Notes: generated from the letters alone by a model not told the origin. A stretch of DNA of 7,884 nt from JARICQ01 sp964428475 (GCA_964428475.1 CAYRYO010000071.1:1-7884); one strand, 5' to 3'. Shown: positions 1 through 6,539, counted from the first letter of the stretch. Made by a program: numbers and translations.

Positions 1-1259
1 ATAGGATCATTTAACTCAGAAAATGCATTTGCAAGTTCCCAAGTATTTATAAATGCTTCAAATCTATTAGTTTTTCTTGGATCCTCTGGATTTCTTTTAG
101 CCAGAGGAGAAATTTCTACAGGATGACCTGTTACAAATGTAGGCTGAATCAAATGAACTTCACAAAATTCCTCAAACATCTCTGAAATTATATGTCCCCT
201 AGTCATACCAGGTTTAATTTCTATTCCTTTAGCCTTTGCTACTTCTATTGCCTCTTCGTCTGTATCTATTTTACTAAAATCTACACCTACATACTCTTTA
301 ACTGCATCAGCCATATCTATTCTCTTCCATGGTGGTGCAAGTTCCAGTTCGACTCCTTGATAATTTATCTTTGTAGTGCCCAATGTCTTTTCTGCTACAT
401 ATGCAAATAATTCTTCTGTAAGTCTCATCATTTCTTCATAGTCTACATAAGCTTGATAAAGCTCTATATTTGTAAATTCAGGATTATGTTTTGGGCTCAT
501 ACCCTCATTTCTAAACATTCTTCCAAGTTCATACACCTTATCAAATCCAGCCACTATAAGTCTCTTTAAATAAAGTTCATTAGCTATTCTAAGATACATA
601 TCTATATCTAATGTATTGTGATGTGTAACAAAAGGTCTAGCATTAGCCCCACCTGCTATAGTGCTTAAGATAGGAGTTTCAACTTCTAAAAATCCTCTTT
701 CATCCAAATACTCTCTTACTGCCTTAATCATTTTAGATCTAAGCACAAATGTCTTTCTAGCATCTGGATTTACTATTAAATCCACATATCTCTGCCTATA
801 TCTCAAATCTTGATCTTTTAAACCATGAAATTTCTCTGGTAAAATTTGAAGGGATTTACTCATTAAGACGAGTTCAGAAACCCTGATAGAAACCTCACCA
901 GTTTGCGTCTTAAACACTTGCCCCTTAGCTCCTACTATATCACCTATATCCAATAGCGATAATTCATTGTATTCTTCTTCACCTATATTGTTTTGTTTTA
1001 TAAATAATTGTACACGACCTTCTGAGTCTTGTAAATCTATAAAACTTACTTTTCCATGTCCTCTTCTTGACATTATCCTTCCAGCTACTGATACAGCTTC
1101 TCCTTCTAATCTTTCAAAGTCCGCTTTTAATGTAGAGCTATAATGAGTAACATCATATTTTTCAATTAAAAACGGGTTTTTACCTTTTTCATTTAATTCT
1201 TTTAACTTTTCTCTTCTCATCATAAGCATTTCATTTAAATTTTCGCCTGTATCCACCAC
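1..1259 (-). CDS. lysS: Lysyl-tRNA synthetase, class II (3' end cut by window edge)
   Basis: Charges tRNA-Lys with lysine in the cytoplasm. Reading the minus strand from 1259 gives 419 complete codons with no stop. Residues about 54-140 form the N-terminal OB-fold anticodon-binding domain (VAGRIMSRRGHGKVSFIDLQ). The class II catalytic domain follows, with motif 1 around 189-199 (FLEVETPILS, invariant Pro196) and motif 2 around 248-266 (MFRNEGMSPKHNPEFTNIE). It ends at SELNDP, so roughly 75 residues, including motif 3 with its GxDR signature, lie beyond position 1. I chose the GTG at 1257-1259 because AAGGAGG at 1268-1274 sits 8 nt upstream; a second GTG follows immediately (1254-1256), and the first ATG is codon 11. 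It lies 30 nt after greA and is very likely co-transcribed with it. No T-box leader is visible. Identity is certain from the family signatures; the exact start is inferred. Confidence 0.97.
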   Translation of the reverse strand, partial: MVDTGENLNEMLMMRREKLKELNEKGKNPFLIEKYDVTHYSSTLKADFERLEGEAVSVAGRIMSRRGHGKVSFIDLQDSEGRVQLFIKQNNIGEEEYNELSLLDIGDIVGAKGQVFKTQTGEVSIRVSELVLMSKSLQILPEKFHGLKDQDLRYRQRYVDLIVNPDARKTFVLRSKMIKAVREYLDERGFLEVETPILSTIAGGANARPFVTHHNTLDIDMYLRIANELYLKRLIVAGFDKVYELGRMFRNEGMSPKHNPEFTNIELYQAYVDYEEMMRLTEELFAYVAEKTLGTTKINYQGVELELAPPWKRIDMADAVKEYVGVDFSKIDTDEEAIEVAKAKGIEIKPGMTRGHIISEMFEEFCEVHLIQPTFVTGHPVEISPLAKRNPEDPRKTNRFEAFINTWELANAFSELNDP

Positions 1260-1267
1260 TCGCCTTG

Positions 1268-1274
1268 CCTCCTT
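1268..1274 (-). promoter_or_regulatory. Ribosome binding site of lysS
   Basis: AAGGAGG on the minus strand, a near-complete match to the anti-Shine-Dalgarno sequence. It is 8 nt before the first of two tandem GTG codons and 11 nt before the second. It decides for a GTG start over the downstream ATG codons. Confidence 0.85.
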
Positions 1275-1289
1275 AGTTTATAAAACCAC

Positions 1290-1766
1290 TTATTTAATAA
1301 TATTTTTTATTTCATATTGTATAATTCCGTCTGGTACTGCTACATCTATAATATCCCCTGTTTTATGTCCCAAAAGTGCAGATCCCACTGGAGATTCGTT
1401 GGATATCAACCCTTCACTTGGGTCCGCCTCCGCAGAGCCAACTATGGTTAATTCCATATCTTCGTTATACTCTTTGTCATATATCAAAACCTTAGATCCA
1501 ATACCAACCATATCTGTTTTAATATCATTTTCATCTATAAGTATCGCATTTCTAAGCATTCCTTCAACTTTAGCTATACGTTCCTCTAACTGTGCCTGTT
1601 CGTTTTTCGCCTGATCATATTCTGAGTTTTCACTTATATCTCCAAAAGCTAAGGCTTGTTTTATCCTATCTGCTATTTCTCTTCTTTTCACAGTTTTTAA
1701 TTCATCTAATTCAGCTTCTAATTTCTTTAAACCATTGGCTGTTAAAAACACTTCTTTTTCTAGCAT
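1290..1766 (-). CDS. greA: Transcription elongation factor GreA
   Basis: Rescues backtracked RNA polymerase by entering the secondary channel and stimulating cleavage of the RNA 3' end. The 158-aa product has the usual family length. Residues 1-75 form the antiparallel coiled coil (TANGLKKLEAELDELK), with the tip motif GDISENSEY at 42-50; Asp43 and Glu46 correspond to the acidic tip residues D41 and E44 of E. coli GreA. The C-terminal FKBP-like domain carries SPVGSALLGHKTGD at about 125-138. The ATG at 1764-1766 has AGGAG 8 nt upstream. A consensus sigma-A promoter lies about 77 nt before the start codon, so greA heads a greA-lysS transcript even if it also receives read-through from the dusB side. 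Nothing odd is seen in the protein. Placement beside lysS is common in Firmicutes. Confidence 0.97.
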   Translation of the reverse strand: MLEKEVFLTANGLKKLEAELDELKTVKRREIADRIKQALAFGDISENSEYDQAKNEQAQLEERIAKVEGMLRNAILIDENDIKTDMVGIGSKVLIYDKEYNEDMELTIVGSAEADPSEGLISNESPVGSALLGHKTGDIIDVAVPDGIIQYEIKNIIK

Positions 1767-1842
1767 TTCTTTCTCTCCTTTTACCCTAAAAATAATTTAA
1801 TAATATTTCATCAAACATATATTTCATCTTTGTATGCAAGAT

Positions 1843-1871
1843 ATTATATGAAAGCTTTGCATTATTGTCAA
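1843..1871 (-). promoter_or_regulatory. Consensus sigma-A promoter for greA-lysS
   Basis: On the minus strand TTGACA (1866-1871), a 17-bp spacer and TATAAT (1843-1848) match the vegetative consensus at all 12 positions. Transcription should begin near 1835-1837, giving a leader of about 70 nt before the greA ATG. The -35 box begins 5 bp after the stop codon of the preceding gene (1876-1878). The spacer holds the near-palindrome TGCAAAGCTTTCA, which could be chance or an operator. There is no hairpin with a U-tract between the preceding gene and this promoter. Confidence 0.88.
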
Positions 1872-1875
1872 GTAT

Positions 1876-2805
1876 TTAAAATTTGCCTTTAAATCTTATA
1901 AAGAGTTTTATATACTCATCAATCTCATAAACTTCACCCCTGCTAATTATACCACTTGGAACAATACAGTCGTCACCCAACTCATTTTTAAATCCTTCAC
2001 ATATAGAACTATTTATTGCTTTGGCAAAGCAAGCAATTTGTTTGGACTTAAAGTTTTTTATTTTATACTCAAAATCTTGAATAGCATCAAATTCTCTATT
2101 ATTGGTTCCAAAATCAAAGAAAATTACACCTTTTTTGATGTTTCTATAATGCAATTCATTCAAAGTAGAATCATCTAAATTTATAATTACACTATAGTTT
2201 TTAATTACTCCTTTTAAATCTGTAGGAACGAATATAGATGCTCCTGTCTTTTCTAAAACATACTCATAAACATCGTCGCTTTCGTCTTCACCCATTCCAT
2301 AAATAGATATAAATTTGAATTGATCTGCAATATTAACTGCCACTTCTTTTATTCCATTTGGATCTCTCCCAATAATTAAAAACTCCCTTTGAGATTGTTC
2401 TTCTTTCAAAGCTTTAAATATATTTTGAATCATATGAGGTAAATACTTTATTTTATTTTTATATCCAGGTTCTATATTTAAATGCAATTTCTCTTCTATA
2501 GTTTCTATGATATCCTTGCTTATTTTTTCTTGCCCTTCAATATATAAATCTTTAAAATTCATGGGCATTATACTTTTAACAGATTTTAAATATGCATTTA
2601 TATCATTCTCATCTTTTAAATCAACATCTTTTAAATTTATTCCAGCTATTTTGCCTATTGTTCTACCTTCCATTTCAATAGTATCAATTATTTCTGGCTT
2701 GAATTTAGGCATCATAAGCATAGATAAATACTTTCTAAACCCTACTTTATAGTGTTTTAAATATTTGTTCTTATCTATAATATATAAAAAACTGATATAA
2801 ATCAC
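1876..2805 (-). CDS. Protein of unknown function, Rossmann-like C-terminal half
   Basis: I do not recognise this family. The frame is open for 309 codons on the same strand as its neighbours, with similar AT-rich codon use, between dusB (47 bp upstream) and greA. The product looks soluble: no signal peptide or membrane segments. Residues about 38-60 may form a beta-hairpin (EMEGRTIGKIAGINL). Residues 95-138 look helical. From 140 there is an alternating beta/alpha pattern: FLIIGRD (142-148), helix 151-163, KFISIYG (164-170), ASIFVP (189-194), SVIINLDD (205-212), KKGVIFFDFGTNN (224-236). This resembles the NAD(P)-binding half of shikimate or methylene-THF dehydrogenases, but the glycine loop is only GRDPNG, not GxGxxG, so cofactor binding is unproven. 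The start is uncertain: the open frame begins with GTG at 2803-2805, but the only good Shine-Dalgarno overlaps that GTG. Other candidates are ATC at codon 4 or ATG at codon 29. That it is a gene is likely; its function is unknown. Confidence 0.85.
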   Translation of the reverse strand: MIYISFLYIIDKNKYLKHYKVGFRKYLSMLMMPKFKPEIIDTIEMEGRTIGKIAGINLKDVDLKDENDINAYLKSVKSIMPMNFKDLYIEGQEKISKDIIETIEEKLHLNIEPGYKNKIKYLPHMIQNIFKALKEEQSQREFLIIGRDPNGIKEVAVNIADQFKFISIYGMGEDESDDVYEYVLEKTGASIFVPTDLKGVIKNYSVIINLDDSTLNELHYRNIKKGVIFFDFGTNNREFDAIQDFEYKIKNFKSKQIACFAKAINSSICEGFKNELGDDCIVPSGIISRGEVYEIDEYIKLFIRFKGKF

Positions 2806-2810
2806 TCCTT
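2805..2810 (-). promoter_or_regulatory. Shine-Dalgarno AAGGAG overlapping the apparent GTG start
   Basis: The minus strand reads AAGGAGTGATTTATATCAG. The last G of the strong AAGGAG site is the first base of the in-frame GTG, leaving no spacing. Eight nt after AAGGAG comes an in-frame ATC (2794-2796). No ATG, GTG or TTG falls in the 5-12 nt window in any frame. The site is clear; which codon it serves is not. Confidence 0.6.
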
Positions 2811-2852
2811 GATTTTTATATATTATATTGCATATATCTATAATTAATTACC

Positions 2853-3824
2853 TTAATCGTAATATTTCTCTAAAAAATCAATAAGTAATTCTTGCAATTC
2901 AGCTTTTGAGTCTATATTATTTATCTTGTTTTTTATTTCATTTGAATTTGCAAGTCCTTTCAGATACCACGCTGAATGCTTCCTCATTTCTCTAACTCCT
3001 ATTCGCTCACCTTTTATATCACAGATAAGTTTTAAATGTCTTGTGCACATTTCTATCCTGTCTTCAACACTTGGAGCTACATCTTCTTTTCCCTCTAATA
3101 AGAGAGAAATTCTTCTAAATATCCATGGATTTCCCTGAGCACCTCTTCCTATAGCTACTCCATCACAATTTGTATATTCTAGCATCTTGATAGCATCTTG
3201 AGGCTCAAATATATCACCATTTCCTATTACTGGAATATCAATATTTGCCTTCACTTCTTTTATAAAATCCCAATCAGCCTGACCACTATAAAACATATCT
3301 CTAGTTCTGGCATGTACTGTAATAGCTGCTATCCCTTCTTCCTCAGCCACCTTAGCTATTTCTATTCCATTTATAGTGTTTTTATCCCAACCCATCCTTA
3401 TTTTTAATGTTACTGGCTTATCTGAAGCCTTAATTACTGTTCTCAAAATCATTCTAGCAAGTCCAGGGTTTTTCATAATTGCACTGCCATCTCCGTTTTT
3501 AACTATTTTTGGAGCCGGACATCCCATGTTTATATCAATAATATCTATGTCACGCCTTTTATTTAAATTATTCTTTACTACACTACCCATTATCTCAGAA
3601 TCTGAACCAAATATTTGTATGGCAATAGGTCTTTCTTTGGGGTCTACTTCTAATAGTTTTTCTGTTTTTTCATCTCCATAATACATTCCCTTGCTACTAA
3701 CCATTTCAGAAAATACAAGCCCCGCACCCATCTCACTGCAAATTATTCTAAAAGCCAAATCAGTAATTCCAGCCATTGGAGCCAAAAATACATTATTCTT
3801 AGTTTCTATAGTTTTTATCTTCAT
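2853..3824 (-). CDS. dusB: tRNA-dihydrouridine synthase, DusB/Nifr3 family
   Basis: Reduces specific uridines in tRNA to dihydrouridine using FMN and NADPH. The 323-aa length is normal. The FMN-binding TIM barrel begins with LAPMAGITDLAFR at 14-26. The catalytic-cysteine motif DINMGCPAPK is at 97-106 (Cys102). KIRMGW (141-146) and VHARTR (170-175, His171) carry conserved phosphate- and substrate-side residues. GNGDI (201-205) and GRGAQGNPWIF (226-236) form the C-terminal FMN phosphate site, and the helical tRNA-binding tail follows from about 250. The ATG at 3822-3824 has GAGG 7 nt upstream. It is the central member of the coaX-dusB-greA-lysS order, 43 nt after the coaX stop codon. The assignment to Dus is certain; the DusB subgroup, and hence the target uridine, is inferred from similarity and context. 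Confidence 0.96.
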   Translation of the reverse strand: MKIKTIETKNNVFLAPMAGITDLAFRIICSEMGAGLVFSEMVSSKGMYYGDEKTEKLLEVDPKERPIAIQIFGSDSEIMGSVVKNNLNKRRDIDIIDINMGCPAPKIVKNGDGSAIMKNPGLARMILRTVIKASDKPVTLKIRMGWDKNTINGIEIAKVAEEEGIAAITVHARTRDMFYSGQADWDFIKEVKANIDIPVIGNGDIFEPQDAIKMLEYTNCDGVAIGRGAQGNPWIFRRISLLLEGKEDVAPSVEDRIEMCTRHLKLICDIKGERIGVREMRKHSAWYLKGLANSNEIKNKINNIDSKAELQELLIDFLEKYYD

Positions 3825-3847
3825 ATCAACACCTCATGCATTTAGAA

Positions 3848-3873
3848 AGGTAAGTAGCTAGAGCTACTTACCT
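3848..3873 (-). promoter_or_regulatory. Perfect inverted repeat (hairpin) over the coaX stop codon
   Basis: AGGTAAGTAGCT and its exact reverse complement are separated by 2 nt, which gives an RNA stem of 11 bp with a TCTA loop on the minus strand. The left arm contains the last coaX codon and its TAA stop (3868-3870). The right arm ends 12 nt before the dusB Shine-Dalgarno. The hairpin is followed only by TTTCTAAA, so it is at best a weak intrinsic terminator. It may instead be an attenuator, an RNA-processing site, or a 3'-end stabiliser separating the panT-coaX message from dusB. Confidence 0.75.
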
Positions 3874-4641
3874 ATTCCTCTCATAAATTATCTTCAAACC
3901 TTCTAATGTTAACAACTTATCAATTTCATTTATATATTCGCTTTCAGAGGCAATTGTACTTGAAAATCCACCTGTAGCTATTACCTTTATTTCTTTTTTA
4001 GTAGTATTCATTTCTTCGACCATTTTTTTAATTATATAGTCTATCATTCCAATGTATCCATATACGAGTCCTGCTTGAATACTAGTCACTGTAGTTTTTC
4101 CTATTACCTTTTCCGGTTTTATAATCTCCACTTTGGGTAATTTTGCTGTCCTCATAAACAATGCTTCAGAGGATATCTTTATTCCAGGACAAATTACACC
4201 ACCTAGATAATCTCCTTCCTTTGAAATAGAACAGAATGTAACCGCAGTACCAACATCTACTATTATAAGTGGTCCACCGTATTTTTCATATGCAGCCACA
4301 GCATTTACTATCCTATCTGCTCCTACTTCTTTTGGATTATCGTATTTTATATTCATTCCAGTTTTTACACCAGGTCCAACCACTATAGGTTCAATACCTA
4401 AATATCTCATACTCATAGTAGGAAGGGTATGCATAAGCGGCGGTACAACTGATGATATAATTACATCTTTTATATCCTTTGGATTTATTCCATTAAACTG
4501 AAATATCTGATTGAATTGAAGACCATATTCATCTGATGTCCTATCCTTTTGTGTGGATATCCTCCAATCATATAATAATTCATCATCTTTATATATTCCA
4601 AATACTATATTTGTATTGCCAACATCTATAACCAATAACAT
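3868..4641 (-). CDS. coaX: Type III pantothenate kinase
   Basis: Phosphorylates pantothenate with ATP, the first step of CoA synthesis. The type III (CoaX) fold belongs to the ASKHA superfamily and is normally not feedback-inhibited by CoA. With the start at ATG 4639-4641 the product is 257 aa, the usual size, and begins MLLVIDVGNTN like its relatives. The phosphate-binding motif DVGNTN is at 6-11. EVGADRIVNA at 105-114 carries the likely catalytic Asp109. VDVGTAVTF at 128-136 contains Asp129 of the monovalent-cation site. GGVICPGI is at 147-154, and ATGGFS at 222-227 closes the nucleotide site. An upstream in-frame ATG at 4660-4662 would add MRNGGED and overlap the panT stop as ATGA. I prefer the inner ATG because GGTGG lies 7 nt upstream and the family starts there. 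It sits directly after the PanT-like transporter gene, so the pair imports and traps pantothenate. Confidence 0.95.
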   Translation of the reverse strand: MLLVIDVGNTNIVFGIYKDDELLYDWRISTQKDRTSDEYGLQFNQIFQFNGINPKDIKDVIISSVVPPLMHTLPTMSMRYLGIEPIVVGPGVKTGMNIKYDNPKEVGADRIVNAVAAYEKYGGPLIIVDVGTAVTFCSISKEGDYLGGVICPGIKISSEALFMRTAKLPKVEIIKPEKVIGKTTVTSIQAGLVYGYIGMIDYIIKKMVEEMNTTKKEIKVIATGGFSSTIASESEYINEIDKLLTLEGLKIIYERNR

Positions 4642-4658
4642 ATCCTCACCACCGTTTC

Positions 4659-5405
4659 TCATCTTTTGCTCTTTAATTCGCTTACCACCGTAGTCACTAT
4701 TATAATTGCAATGATTGCCTCTGGTAGTCCATTGCTTACACCAATTCCAAATATAACCTTCCTAGCTATATCTACATCTCCACCTATTGCCTCCACAAAT
4801 CTTTCTGCATATAGAAAATATATCATAGAAAGCACGCCAACAGTGTTTACCAAGGTCCCTGCTATAGTTGCAATAATAATATCTAATGCTTTATCTTTAA
4901 ATCTATGATGTGTAAAATATAGGAAACTCAATGAAAGAAAAATCAACATACTATTCATAAGTGTAATCCATATACTTCCACTGTTAATTATATTTATATA
5001 TAAACCATAAGCCAAATAAGCTATTATTCCTATGAAAACTGCATATATTACACCTATAGTTTTTTTGTTTCCTAAGTTCTTAAACCAATTATATACATAA
5101 TAAGTTACTATACCTATTAACACTCTTGGTAAGATGGCTACCAATGGATTTAAAAACGCAAATGAAACAGGTGTAGGTGCTGTAGCCGCCTGAAATATAC
5201 TAAATAGGCCAAATATAAGGCCTACAAATGCTCCAACTACAGGCCCCTCGACTATTGCTCCAATAATCACTGGTATATGCATTATTGTCGCTTTAGTTGG
5301 TCCTACAGGTATAAATCCTAGTGGGGTCATTCCCAATATAATTGAAACCGCCCCTAATATTCCTATGATTGTGATCTTTTTAATACTTAAAATACCTTTT
5401 TCCAT
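4659..5405 (-). CDS. panT: ECF transporter S component, probably pantothenate-specific (PanT-like)
   Basis: Substrate-binding integral membrane subunit of an energy-coupling factor importer; it needs a shared EcfA/EcfA'/EcfT module not seen here. The product is 248 aa and hydrophobic, with membrane segments at roughly 11-32, 42-72, 82-106, 116-140, 146-165, 176-200 and 214-242. PTKATIMHIPVIIGAIVEG (36-54) followed by VGLIFGLFS matches the S-component family with a conserved HIPV stretch, and NPLVAILPRVLIG (86-98) is also typical. It is somewhat longer than many S components, the extra length lying around 110-165. The ATG at 5403-5405 has GGAGGG 7 nt upstream. The stop overlaps the first possible coaX ATG by 4 nt. 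S-component membership is clear from sequence; pantothenate specificity is inferred from the coupling to coaX, and another vitamin remains possible. Confidence 0.88.
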   Translation of the reverse strand: MEKGILSIKKITIIGILGAVSIILGMTPLGFIPVGPTKATIMHIPVIIGAIVEGPVVGAFVGLIFGLFSIFQAATAPTPVSFAFLNPLVAILPRVLIGIVTYYVYNWFKNLGNKKTIGVIYAVFIGIIAYLAYGLYINIINSGSIWITLMNSMLIFLSLSFLYFTHHRFKDKALDIIIATIAGTLVNTVGVLSMIYFLYAERFVEAIGGDVDIARKVIFGIGVSNGLPEAIIAIIIVTTVVSELKSKR

Positions 5406-5480
5406 GTCTAATCCCTCCGCTCTAGTTCTTTAAAAGATACCAGTCGATTTTTTGTATATCTAATCTATATTAAATAGTCC

Positions 5481-5517
5481 AATTCTATTTAGATATAAAC
5501 AAACTCTATTTAGATAT
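5481..5517. repeat. Two tandem copies of a 16-bp repeat at 21-bp period in the panT leader
   Basis: Plus-strand AA(T/C)TCTATTTAGATAT occurs at 5481-5496 and 5502-5517, identical at 15 of 16 positions and offset by exactly 21 bp, about two helical turns. Each copy contains the small inverted repeat TCTA-TT-TAGA. They lie roughly 10-45 nt downstream of the predicted panT transcription start, so they are transcribed. This arrangement suits a repressor or RNA-binding site, but no known operator is recognised. Confidence 0.7.
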
Positions 5518-5533
5518 CAGCTATACTAAAATA

Positions 5534-5562
5534 ATTATAAATGCATTTGACTATTATTTCAA
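5534..5562 (-). promoter_or_regulatory. Sigma-A promoter for panT-coaX
   Basis: On the minus strand TTGAAA (5557-5562), a 17-bp spacer and TATAAT (5534-5539) match the consensus at 11 of 12 positions. Transcription should start near 5527 and produce a leader of about 120 nt containing the tandem 16-bp repeats. The -35 box begins 7 bp after the peptidase stop codon, and no terminator separates them. panT-coaX therefore has its own promoter but may also receive read-through. Confidence 0.82.
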
Positions 5563-5569
5563 CCATTAA

Positions 5570-6529
5570 TTAATTTATATCACTATATGACTTTAAACCT
5601 TCTATTCCATCTGCAAATATAATCCCATTTGTAATTGCCATAGACATAACTTCAGCAGCTAAAACTCCCACTAGATTTATATCAGCTTTTACTTTATTTG
5701 TAGCCGTAGAAAATATAGTATCTCCATCTACCATTGTATGCACTGGATTTATTGATCTAGCATATCCATTATGAGCAATTTGAGAAACTTTATTGCATTC
5801 CGCCTTAGTAAGTATTGCATTTGTAGCAATTATTCCTATTGTAGTATTTGATAGATTAAATCCCAAATCTGCATTGCTTGCTTTCATTATATCCAATGTA
5901 TTTAGGAGTTTATCCTCTTTATAATCATAAGGCCCTGCAATTTGTTTGTTGGTTTTAAAATCATATATATCTCCAAAACTATTAGCTACAACTAGAGCAG
6001 CAACCGTTAAATCACCAATTTTAATACTAGCTGATCCAAGTCCTGATTTCATAGCATTTTTAGGTCCAAGTATTTTTCCCACCGTAGCACCCATTCCTGC
6101 CCCTACATTTCCTTGAACATTTCCATGTCGATTTGCCCCTTTAGCGGCCATATATCCCATATCTTTGTCAGGTCTTATATTGAAATCTCCAATACCAAGA
6201 TCAAATATTACAGCTGAGGACACAATGGGTACTCTTGTGACTCCTACATCAAAGCCTACATCTTTTTCTTCTAAATACTTCATCACTCCACTAGCTGCAT
6301 CAAGTCCAAATGCAGATCCCCCAGCTAAAACTACAGCATGAACTCTATCTATCATCTTTTCAGCCTTAAATAAATCCGTCTCTCGAGTTCCAGGAGCTGA
6401 TCCTCTTACATCTACACCACCAGTAGCCCCTTCTTCACAGATAACTACTGTACAACCAGTAATACCCTTTTCCGAATGAGAATGACCTACCTTTATACCT
6501 TCTACATCTGTTAAATACCCTGAGTACAT
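5570..6529 (-). CDS. P1 family peptidase (DmpA/BapA-like, self-processing aminopeptidase)
   Basis: Members of peptidase family S58/P1 have a DmpA/ornithine-acetyltransferase-like fold, cleave themselves into two chains and remove N-terminal residues, including D- or beta-amino acids in studied relatives. From the ATG at 6527-6529 the product is 319 aa, MYSGYLTDVEGIKVGH onward, the normal family beginning. Conserved parts (numbering from this Met) include GGVDVRGSAPGTRETDL (37-53), VLAGGSAFGLDAASGV (67-82), GNVGAGMGATVGK (140-152), and the predicted self-cleavage point NTTIGIIATNA (228-238), between Asn228 and nucleophile Thr229. HTMVDGDTIFS (264-274) follows. Met at 146 replaces the Thr I expect in GAGTGA. 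The frame stays open 29 codons upstream to 6616, but that part runs through a repeat. GGAGG 6 nt before the inner ATG supports the shorter start. The natural substrate is unknown. Confidence 0.93.
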   Translation of the reverse strand: MYSGYLTDVEGIKVGHSHSEKGITGCTVVICEEGATGGVDVRGSAPGTRETDLFKAEKMIDRVHAVVLAGGSAFGLDAASGVMKYLEEKDVGFDVGVTRVPIVSSAVIFDLGIGDFNIRPDKDMGYMAAKGANRHGNVQGNVGAGMGATVGKILGPKNAMKSGLGSASIKIGDLTVAALVVANSFGDIYDFKTNKQIAGPYDYKEDKLLNTLDIMKASNADLGFNLSNTTIGIIATNAILTKAECNKVSQIAHNGYARSINPVHTMVDGDTIFSTATNKVKADINLVGVLAAEVMSMAITNGIIFADGIEGLKSYSDIN

Positions 6530-6534
6530 AAAAC

Positions 6535-6539
6535 CCCTC
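6535..6539 (-). promoter_or_regulatory. Ribosome binding site of the P1 peptidase
   Basis: The minus strand reads ATGGGGAGGGGTTTTATG. GGAGG, inside a longer purine run, is 6 nt before the ATG at 6527-6529. It decides for the 319-aa protein over the 348-aa open frame; the ATG just upstream of the GGAGG has no site of its own. Confidence 0.8.

Noticed and set aside
192..410. Plus-strand frame of 72 codons rich in Cys, Phe and Tyr
   Set aside because: It is the antisense shadow of lysS, which is open and carries family motifs throughout; no ribosome binding site or family signature on the plus strand.
1260..1289. T-box or other tRNA-sensing leader before lysS
   Set aside because: Only 30 nt separate greA and lysS, and the greA leader of about 70 nt has no T-box sequence or specifier-loop structure.
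2822..2850. TATAAT (2822-2827, minus strand) as a promoter for the unknown gene
   Set aside because: The hexamer at 17 bp upstream is TAATTA, only two matches to TTGACA, and the region is nearly pure AT, so the -10 match is expected by chance.
5464..5476. A third copy of the panT leader repeat
   Set aside because: Only 7 of 13 positions match and the offset is 20 rather than 21 bp; this is not better than chance in AT-rich DNA.
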